From: Spirosomataceae bacterium
Lineage (GTDB): Bacteria; Bacteroidota; Bacteroidia; Cytophagales; Spirosomataceae
Assembly: GCA_025455795.1 (NCBI GenBank)
Contig: JALOLW010000136.1
Span: 1-9,173 of the forward strand
Length of the DNA stretch: 9,173 nt
Direction: 5' to 3'
Part shown: positions 1 to 4,588 of the stretch, piece by piece
Layout: every line of letters begins with the position of its first letter
Position numbering within the stretch: the stretch's first letter is position 1
Program-made: the position numbers and the translations under genes
Notes under the pieces: model-generated
Seen by the model: only the letters and a program-made list of their open reading frames with translations
Told to the model about the DNA's origin: nothing
The model's database searches: none

Positions 1-1623
1 CGAACTCATCAGGGTGTAGCCTTCCACGGTGTTGTACGTAAAATACCCTGGCTGCACAGGACTGCTGTAATCAAGCGACCACTTTTTGGCGAGTTTGAAC
101 GTACCGCCCGTCAGTAGTTTGCTCAACGACACCTGACTCGAATCTTTTTTGGCTTTGGTACTATCGGCCTTGACTTTCAGCTCTTTGACTACCCGCACAC
201 TGTCTGAAATACGGTAACTTTTGGTTTCGATTTCGGTCAGCGGAATCGTGCGGATGTCGTTCCAAAAGGCATCGTCGCGCTTGTTGGCCATCGAATCCAC
301 CACGATAGAATCGTTGCGAACCACGTTTACATCCTCTTTTTTGGCCTTGCGCTCTTGGCGTTCTTGTTTTTCGTATTCCTTCATCATCTGGCGGAGTTGC
401 TTCGTGCCAAACTCCTTCTGCTGCTTGGCCAAATCATTCAGTTTTTTGGTACGAATATCGGTTTTAGAAAGGTTGTTGGTGGGTTTGTCAAACTTCTCAT
501 CCACTACTTTTACTTCTTCTCTAAACGCGGGATTGACTTTGAGGCTGTTGTATCGCACCGACACGATGTATTTGAGTTCTCCCTCAAAACCCATCAAACC
601 ACCCGAAAAACGAAACTGCTGATTGGTCGGCATCCACACGTTTTGGAGGGGCGAATACACCTGTTTAATTTCAACGTCGAGGCTTTGGGTGGTAGTGATA
701 AGGTCGAGGCTGTGAATGGCCCAAGTGTTTTCGATGATGTAAATTTGGCCTTTGAAAACACCTTCCCCGTAAGCCTTCGGAATGACCTTGATTTTGTTGA
801 TTTCCATGCCTGCTTCTTCAAAAGACCCCAAATACTCAAACCGATAGTACCCAAATGCCCTTGGCGACAGCGGCGACACGGCATCGCTGACGGTGGGTTG
901 ATAAAAACTCGCCAACAAAAACTGATTGGGGCTGGGGCCACTGTTGTCCAAACTGTTGCGGGTCGAAATGACCTTTTGCGAGTAGCGGTTGGGTTGCCTA
1001 AATGCGATGTCGCTCACGCTTTCGTTCAGTATTGGGCGGCCTTCTTTGATGCCTTGTTTTTCGAGTTCTTTCTCGGCAAAAAACGGGATTTTGGTGGCCA
1101 CGGCTACGCCTTTGATGTACGCCCGCGCCCCAAACGACTCCACTTGCAGCGCGTGAAAGCGCGATTTGGCAATGGCCCGCCGCATGATGGTATAGGCCGC
1201 GTCTTCTTTGCCCGAACCCACCTTCACTTCGCCCAAATTGAGGGCTTGTTCTTCGAGTGCAGCATCCAAAGTTTTGACATCGCCCCCCACTTCAATGGTT
1301 TTGAGCAACGTTTTAAACCCCAAATACTGAAATACTACCTCGTATTTGCCCGCGTCGAGGGTGAGTTCGTAGCGACCGTCGGCGTTGGCCATCGTGCCGA
1401 TATTGGTGCCTTTGATGGCAACCGCAGCGTAGGGCAGCGGCTCGCCTTTGGTGGTTTTGACCGTGCCTTTGATGCCTCCTGCCCAAACGACCAAATGGCA
1501 GAAGAAAAACAACAAAGTGATTCGGACTCGTGCGGGGCCGCCTGTGCGGCACAAATGTGGACAAACTCGTGTGAATCGTGCTACGAGTCGGAGTCTGGAT
1601 AAGGTTGTAGCAATTTTTTTCAT
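1..1623 (-). CDS. DUF5686 / carboxypeptidase-like regulatory domain outer-membrane protein, 3' truncated by window
   Basis: The minus-strand frame is open from the ATG at 1623-1621 to the window edge (541 codons, no stop). After a long N-terminal leader and a hydrophobic segment (residues about 35-48, TLLFFFCHLVVWA), residues about 49-125 form a CarboxypepD_reg-like beta-sandwich: GTVKTTKGEPLPYAAVAIKG, then GTMANADGRYEL and YEVVFQYLGFKT. Residues from about 138 (YTIMRRAIAKSRFHA) match the DUF5686 family, including a YYRFEYLGSFEEAG stretch and a VYSPLQNVWMPTNQQFRFSG stretch. Residues about 390-435 are strongly charged (KQQKEFG, EYEKQERQERKAKK) and probably helical. Family members are usually about 800 residues or more and end in an outer-membrane beta-barrel, so roughly a third is missing to the left. 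Its molecular role is not established; export to the outer membrane is inferred from the family and the signal segment. The leader is unusually long and Arg/Cys-rich because a palindromic repeat (1522-1592) encodes residues about 12-33. It is transcribed divergently from the gene at 1793. Confidence 0.9.
   Translation of the reverse strand, partial: MKKIATTLSRLRLVARFTRVCPHLCRTGGPARVRITLLFFFCHLVVWAGGIKGTVKTTKGEPLPYAAVAIKGTNIGTMANADGRYELTLDAGKYEVVFQYLGFKTLLKTIEVGGDVKTLDAALEEQALNLGEVKVGSGKEDAAYTIMRRAIAKSRFHALQVESFGARAYIKGVAVATKIPFFAEKELEKQGIKEGRPILNESVSDIAFRQPNRYSQKVISTRNSLDNSGPSPNQFLLASFYQPTVSDAVSPLSPRAFGYYRFEYLGSFEEAGMEINKIKVIPKAYGEGVFKGQIYIIENTWAIHSLDLITTTQSLDVEIKQVYSPLQNVWMPTNQQFRFSGGLMGFEGELKYIVSVRYNSLKVNPAFREEVKVVDEKFDKPTNNLSKTDIRTKKLNDLAKQQKEFGTKQLRQMMKEYEKQERQERKAKKEDVNVVRNDSIVVDSMANKRDDAFWNDIRTIPLTEIETKSYRISDSVRVVKELKVKADSTKAKKDSSQVSLSKLLTGGTFKLAKKWSLDYSSPVQPGYFTYNTVEGYTLMSS
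1522..1592. repeat. Short palindromic element inside the signal-peptide coding region
   Basis: The ends TCGGACTCGT (1522-1531) and ACGAGTCGGA (1583-1592) are inverted repeats matching at 9 of 10 positions. Inside are a perfect small hairpin GCCGC-CTGT-GCGGC (1537-1550) and a second pairing ACTCGT (1565-1570) with ACGAGT (1583-1588). The whole element could fold into a compact branched structure, as REP-like or MITE-like dispersed repeats do. It lies between the MKKIATTLSRL start and the hydrophobic core of the gene 1 signal peptide and adds about 22 residues without breaking the frame. The symmetry is read directly. That it is an inserted dispersed element is inference, because no second copy is present in this window and no target duplication is obvious. 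Confidence 0.6.
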
Positions 1624-1647
1624 GGCATTATGGGAAATAGTTCGACT

Positions 1648-1676
1648 CAAAACTATAAAACCAACGCCCTCCCAAA
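1648..1676 (-). promoter_or_regulatory. Putative Bacteroidetes-type promoter of the DUF5686 gene
   Basis: Read on the minus strand, TAGTTTTG (1655-1648) is an exact match to the Bacteroidetes -7 element TAnnTTTG. A TTTG (1676-1673, within TTTTTG) lies 17 bases upstream as a -33 element. The spacing is slightly short of the usual 19-21 but near the accepted range. Transcription would start near 1641, giving an untranslated leader of about 18 bases before the ATG at 1623. No Shine-Dalgarno sequence is visible, which is usual in this phylum. Confidence 0.5.
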
Positions 1677-1792
1677 AAGTTTATTTGACCAACGGACTGA
1701 AAAACGGTGCAAAACAGAACAAATTTTCAATATTCGGCGCATTGGTGGGGGAATACGCCAAATCTATCGTCTTGTAAGAAAACAAAAATTCA

Positions 1793-2467
1793 ATGGTGCG
1801 TTCCGACAACAGTTTTTTTGATTCGCCTATCAACTCATTTTCGTCAGAAATGAGCGAGCGTTTGGGGCGTTTGTCGGAGGCAGAAGCATCGGTAGTGACG
1901 CCACTCTTGTGCGGGTTGGGGTATTTGTACGGCTATCAGCGCAGTACCGAAGTCGGCAACGACCGCACTTTGGTGGCTTTGGGCCAAAAACTACTGCTAC
2001 TCGAAAAAAGTGCCAATGGCGAAACAAAAAATATAGCTACATCGCTGATAGACAGCCAGTTCACAAACCAAGACATCGCTGCTTGTTTGACGCAATACAC
2101 CACTAAAATCAAAGCACAGGTCATCCCGTTGCTGTTGAAGTACGAAGCAGGTATGCCGCAGGAATTGGCTTGCGGGTTTGCGGGGTATTTGTTGTACATG
2201 AAAGCCGTCAAGTGCGAAAACGGCGTGTATTACGGTGAACGCAACGGCGAGTACTACCCGATTCGGTGCGACAAAGCAGCGATTTTTTACAGCGCGTGGC
2301 AGTTGAGTACCATCAGCGAAGTAGTACGACACTTACTAAGCAATTCTTCACTTTGGGGACACAACCTCACTACCTGCCGTGGATTGGAGGAGGGTGTCAA
2401 AAATCAACTGACCACCATGCTGTTCAAAGGGGTCAGGTGGGCAGTAGAGCAGCACTACGCTGCTTGA
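1793..2467 (+). CDS. Stand-alone protein with a tagaturonate reductase (UxaB) C-terminal-like domain; possible gene remnant
   Basis: This is a 224-residue ORF starting at ATG 1793; ATG 1850 (M20) is an alternative start. An in-frame TAA at 1775-1777 rules out an upstream extension. The C-terminal half resembles the C-terminal domain of altronate oxidoreductase/tagaturonate reductase of the mannitol dehydrogenase family. The matches are KIKAQVIPLLLKY (105-117), MPQELACGFAGYLLY (121-135), GERNGEYYP (148-156) where UxaB-type proteins have a GERNGE-x-YP stretch, then SNSSLWGHNLT (183-193), GLEEGV (197-202) and FKGVRWAVEQ (211-220). UxaB-type enzymes have close to 500 residues. Here the N-terminal Rossmann domain and the catalytic Lys/His region are absent, so NAD-dependent reduction of tagaturonate to altronate is not expected. 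Residues 1-90 are not recognised; they include an uninterrupted LGYLYGYQR segment and a helical, leucine-rich QKLLLLEK segment. It could be a decayed uxaB, a repurposed domain, or a lineage-specific protein. No other uronate gene is adjacent. Its 3' end overlaps the convergent sigma-factor gene by 13 bases. The family call rests on motif memory, not a search. Confidence 0.65.
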   Translation: MVRSDNSFFDSPINSFSSEMSERLGRLSEAEASVVTPLLCGLGYLYGYQRSTEVGNDRTLVALGQKLLLLEKSANGETKNIATSLIDSQFTNQDIAACLTQYTTKIKAQVIPLLLKYEAGMPQELACGFAGYLLYMKAVKCENGVYYGERNGEYYPIRCDKAAIFYSAWQLSTISEVVRHLLSNSSLWGHNLTTCRGLEEGVKNQLTTMLFKGVRWAVEQHYAA

Positions 2468-3051
2468 TAATCAGCCAACTCGGCTCTTAAAATTTTGAGT
2501 GCGCGGGTCATTTGGGCCTCGACGGCCTTCATCGAGATATTCAGTTTCTCCGATACTTCGCGGTATTTTAGTCCTTCGAGGCGGTTGAGTTTGAACACCA
2601 ACTGACAACGTTTGGGCAACTGTGCAATGGCCTGCTCAACGCGCGACAGCGTCTCGTCAAACTCTCCGGGGCTGGTCATAGATTCCGATTCGTAAAAATT
2701 GTCACGGTGAAAATCGGTGATGGGTTCTTTGATGATTTTTTCGTGCAAACTACTCCGCAAATAATCAATGCTGTGGTTTTTGACCGAACGATACAAGTAC
2801 GAATCATACGACGAATTGACCTGAATACGGCTACGATTTTTCCACAATTTCATAAAAACATCCGACACCACTTCCTCGGCGATTTGCTTGTCACCCACGG
2901 TCTTGATGGAATAATAACACAAAGGGGTGTAGTATTTCTTGAACAAAGCACAAAATGAGGGGTAATCGTCTTTTTCGATGATGTTACGAAAAAGTGACTC
3001 GATGGTCAAGTTGTTTTTGCGAATCGCGGTTTGGTTAAAGTCAAGGCTCAT
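2455..3051 (-). CDS. RNA polymerase ECF sigma-70 factor, Bacteroidetes family
   Basis: The ATG at 3051-3049 (MSLDFNQTAIRK) gives a 198-residue protein. The frame stays open to a TTG at 3084 that would add 11 residues, but the ATG fits the usual family length better. Sigma region 2 covers about residues 30-100: YPSFCALFKKYYTPLCYYS, then the core-binding and -10-recognition helix AEEVVSDVFMKLWKNR and SYLYRSVKNHSIDYLRS. A variable linker follows, then region 4 at about residues 132-192, with LPKRCQLVFKLNRLEGLKYREVSEKL split by the turn into the helix-turn-helix ISMKAVEAQMTRALKILR. This is the pattern of the expanded Bacteroidetes ECF family that often pairs with a FecR-type anti-sigma factor and a SusC/SusD locus. 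Neither is adjacent: downstream is a convergent gene and upstream is the divergent lacI-type gene. It therefore looks like an orphan ECF, with unknown activating signal and target promoters. The last 13 bases overlap the 3' end of the opposing gene. Confidence 0.93.
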   Translation of the reverse strand: MSLDFNQTAIRKNNLTIESLFRNIIEKDDYPSFCALFKKYYTPLCYYSIKTVGDKQIAEEVVSDVFMKLWKNRSRIQVNSSYDSYLYRSVKNHSIDYLRSSLHEKIIKEPITDFHRDNFYESESMTSPGEFDETLSRVEQAIAQLPKRCQLVFKLNRLEGLKYREVSEKLNISMKAVEAQMTRALKILRAELADYQAA

Positions 3052-3210
3052 GTTTGTCAAGAATTTAGGTTTGTACAAAATCAAGAAAAATTGAATTAGG
3101 TATCAGGAAAGACAGGGGCTATTTTTCTATTAATTTAGGAGCAAAAAATAGAACTTCAAAAAGTTGTTGAGGGAATTTTTGCAAAAATTTACGCAACCGT
3201 TCCCGAAACC

Positions 3211-3222
3211 GTTTGCGCAAAC
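3211..3222. promoter_or_regulatory. Perfect 12-bp palindrome, candidate LacI-family operator
   Basis: GTTTGCGCAAAC is a perfect 12-bp palindrome. Just upstream are two related direct copies of AACCGTT (3195-3201 and 3207-3213), the second inside the odd palindrome AAACCGTTT (3206-3214). LacI/GalR proteins typically bind symmetric sites of this GCAA/TTGC type and often autoregulate. The palindrome lies 124 bases before the regulator's start codon and overlaps a possible -33 element. That the neighbouring LacI-type protein binds here is inference. Confidence 0.45.
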
Positions 3223-3243
3223 CTTGATTTATGTAACTTTTTG
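3212..3243 (+). promoter_or_regulatory. Possible promoter of the lacI-type gene
   Basis: TTTG (3212-3215) is followed after 18 bases by TAACTTTTTG (3234-3243). This resembles the TTTG ... TAnnTTTG Bacteroidetes promoter but with two extra T residues before the final TG, so the -7 match is imperfect. The leader would be about 95 bases. If real, the palindrome at 3211-3222 sits on the -33 element, where a bound repressor would block RNA polymerase. Confidence 0.3.
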
Positions 3244-3306
3244 ACTAAAAAATAGTAAAATAGCCAAATTGCCCGTATTTTTACAATGGAAGAACTATTA
3301 CAAACC

Positions 3307-3334
3307 ATTGGAATAAAAATATAACTATTCCAAT
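3307..3334 (+). promoter_or_regulatory. Inverted repeat in the leader of the lacI-type gene
   Basis: ATTGGAATA (3307-3315) and TATTCCAAT (3326-3334) are perfect 9-bp inverted repeats separated by 10 bases, ending 11 bases before the ATG at 3346. As DNA it could be a second operator. As RNA it would form an AU-rich hairpin next to the translation start. The block AACTATT occurs at 3293-3299 and again at 3323-3329, exactly 30 bases apart, so part of this leader may be a short imperfect duplication. Confidence 0.45.
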
Positions 3335-3345
3335 AAACCAGTCAA

Positions 3346-4368
3346 ATGAAGAGCATCACCATCAAAGACATAGCGAAGGAGCTGGGCTTGTCCAAATCTA
3401 CCGTGTCGCGGGCATTGCGCGACAGCAGCGAGATAGGCATCGAAACCAAAAAGCGGGTTTTGGAGGTGGCCCAACGCCTCGACTACAACCCCAACCCCGT
3501 GGCATTGAGCCTGTTGAATAGCCAAAGCAACGACCTCGGCGTGATAGTGCCAGACATTGCCAATCCGTTTTTTGCGATGGTGATTGCGGGCATCGAAGAT
3601 GTGGCCTTTGCGCAGGGCTTCCACGTGGTGATCTACCAAAGCCACGACGACTATGAGCGCGAGGTGTTGAACGTGAAGCATATCTATACCCGCCGAAAAG
3701 ACGGCCTCCTTGTGGCCGTAGCGAGCAATACCCAAGACTATACCCACTTCAAAACCTTGCATGAGCGCGGGTTTCCGATTGTGTTTTTCGACCGTATTTG
3801 TGACGAAATAGACACCCATAAAGTGTCGGTGGATGATTTTGAGGGAGCATACAAAGCCACCGAACACCTCATCAAGCAGGGGTGTGAGCGCATCGCACAC
3901 GTGTCCGGGCCAAGCCATATGCTTATCAGTCGCCGCCGCTTGCACGGCTACCGCGCCGCTATGCTTGACTACGGCAGGGTGATAGACGAGCGTTTTATTG
4001 TACCGTCGCCTTACAACACCAACAATGGCCTCGTCGTGACCCGCCAACTGCTCAATCAGTCTCCACGCCCCGACGGGATATTTGCGGGCAGCGACAACAT
4101 CGCCATTGGCTGCCACGCGGCCATCAGCGAGGCGGGGCTTTCGATGCCCGAAGACGTGGCTTTGGTGGGGTTTTCCAACCTGCCCATTGCGGCCTTGCTC
4201 AACCCGCCCCTAAGCTCGGTGGCGCAGCCCGCTTTTGAGATGGGCCGCTCGGCGGCGGAGTTGCTCATCAACCTCATCAGAAACCCCAAAGACAGCCCTG
4301 CCTCTATCACCAACGTCTTAAAAACCAACTTGGTCATCCGAAAATCATCGCTACGAACAGATGCGTAA
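3346..4368 (+). CDS. LacI/GalR-family transcriptional regulator
   Basis: This 340-residue protein has the usual family length. The N-terminal helix-turn-helix is at residues 4-30 (ITIKDIAKELGLSKSTVSRA, with LRDSSEIG following), and the hinge is near residues 46-60 (DYNPNPVALSLLNSQ). The effector-binding core starts at LGVIVPDIANPFF (64-76), and a conserved sugar-pocket Arg region RRRLHGYRAAM spans 196-206. The C-terminal lobe has GIFAGSDNIAIG and the VALVGFSNLPIAALLNPPLS stretch typical of CcpA/GalR-like members, then the EMGRSAAELLINLI helix. It should be a cytoplasmic dimeric DNA-binding protein responding to a small ligand, usually a sugar or nucleoside. The ligand cannot be named from sequence. 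No carbohydrate transport or catabolic genes flank it, except the UxaB-like fragment 0.9 kb away on the far side of the sigma gene. The ATG start directly precedes the HTH with no room for extension. Possible operators and a leader inverted repeat lie upstream. Confidence 0.96.
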   Translation: MKSITIKDIAKELGLSKSTVSRALRDSSEIGIETKKRVLEVAQRLDYNPNPVALSLLNSQSNDLGVIVPDIANPFFAMVIAGIEDVAFAQGFHVVIYQSHDDYEREVLNVKHIYTRRKDGLLVAVASNTQDYTHFKTLHERGFPIVFFDRICDEIDTHKVSVDDFEGAYKATEHLIKQGCERIAHVSGPSHMLISRRRLHGYRAAMLDYGRVIDERFIVPSPYNTNNGLVVTRQLLNQSPRPDGIFAGSDNIAIGCHAAISEAGLSMPEDVALVGFSNLPIAALLNPPLSSVAQPAFEMGRSAAELLINLIRNPKDSPASITNVLKTNLVIRKSSLRTDA

Positions 4369-4450
4369 GCGTAGCATGGTGGGAATGTTTGCCTGTAATC
4401 TTTTGGCAAAAACATAATTTTCCGTTCATTTTTAGAAAAATTGTAAGATT

Positions 4451-4475
4451 TCAAGAATATTTAAGAACTTCTTGA
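4451..4475 (+). other. Inverted repeat, weak terminator or operator candidate
   Basis: TCAAGAA (4451-4457) and TTCTTGA (4469-4475) are perfect 7-bp inverted repeats with an 11-base loop. The right arm is also part of the odd palindrome AAGAACTTCTT (4463-4473). A moderately T-rich stretch follows. The stem has only two G:C pairs, so termination would be weak; a protein-binding site is equally possible. Confidence 0.25.
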
Positions 4476-4498
4476 TAAATTTTATTTTCAGTCATAAA

Positions 4499-4526
4499 AT
4501 TTGGCAAAATCGTTGTTGTGCCAAAT
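4499..4526. promoter_or_regulatory. ATTTGGCA inverted repeat, candidate operator of gltB
   Basis: ATTTGGCA (4499-4506) and TGCCAAAT (4519-4526) are perfect 8-bp inverted repeats. Their arm centres are 20 bases apart, about two helical turns, which suits a dimeric regulator. The right arm ends directly before the -7-like element at 4528. The 10-mer TTTGGCAAAA at 4500-4509 recurs exactly at 4402-4411, 98 bases upstream. The regulator is not identifiable from the sequence. Confidence 0.45.
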
Positions 4527-4527
4527 A

Positions 4528-4535
4528 TATTTTTG
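4528..4535 (+). promoter_or_regulatory. gltB: Putative -7 element of the gltB promoter
   Basis: TATTTTTG matches TAnnTTTG exactly and would start transcription near 4542, giving a leader of about 47 bases. A TTTG at 4500-4503 is 24 bases upstream, longer than the usual -33 spacing, so the -33 contact is weak. That would suit a promoter depending on an activator or controlled at the adjacent inverted repeat. Confidence 0.45.
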
Positions 4536-4588
4536 TATAACTTGCAATCCGTTTGCATAAAATACCTACCTAAAAGTACAACAAAACC

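Larger units (their letters stand above)
3052..3345. other. Divergent intergenic region between the sigma factor and lacI-type genes
   Basis: This is 294 AT-rich bases with no ORF of its own. The part nearest the sigma gene has an inverted repeat CTATTTTT (3119-3126) / AAAAATAG (3144-3151), of low complexity and doubtful meaning. No convincing TAnnTTTG promoter for the sigma gene was found, so its promoter is unassigned. The right half holds a perfect palindrome, a candidate promoter for the regulator and a leader inverted repeat, listed separately. Confidence 0.6.
4369..4588. other. Intergenic region upstream of gltB, rich in symmetric elements
   Basis: This is 220 bases, strongly AT-rich, with no ORF. 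It holds an odd palindrome TTTTGGCAAAA (4401-4411), an AT palindrome ATTTTT-AG-AAAAAT (4428-4441), the inverted repeat at 4451-4475, the ATTTGGCA inverted repeat and -7-like element at 4499-4535, and GCAA-TCCGT-TTGC (4544-4556). No strong GC-rich, T-tailed terminator for the upstream regulator is visible, so some read-through into gltB cannot be excluded. Confidence 0.6.

Noticed and set aside
355..1602. Long plus-strand ORF of 415 codons opposite the DUF5686 gene
   Set aside because: It is antisense to a gene with clear domain motifs. The translation has low-complexity Phe/His/Arg composition and no recognisable motif, so it is a codon-bias shadow.
1630..1821. Small plus-strand ORF of 63 codons in the divergent intergenic region
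   Set aside because: It covers the promoter of the divergent gene, overlaps the next gene's start in another frame, and shows no recognisable protein features.
3049..3084. Upstream TTG start for the sigma factor
   Set aside because: It adds 11 residues with no family match. The ATG at 3051 gives a normal ECF length and the TTG is not supported by a ribosome-binding signal.
3119..3151. CTATTTTT / AAAAATAG inverted repeat upstream of the sigma gene
   Set aside because: It is low-complexity A/T sequence with a 17-base loop, such as arises often by chance in AT-rich intergenic DNA.
3325..4116. Minus-strand ORF of 263 codons opposite the LacI-type gene
   Set aside because: It is antisense to a textbook LacI family protein, with Val/Ala/His-rich translation and no domain.
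4350..4375. GCTACG / CGTAGC inverted repeat across the lacI stop codon as a terminator
   Set aside because: The stem is only 6 bp with a 14-base loop and no T tract follows, so intrinsic termination is not supported.
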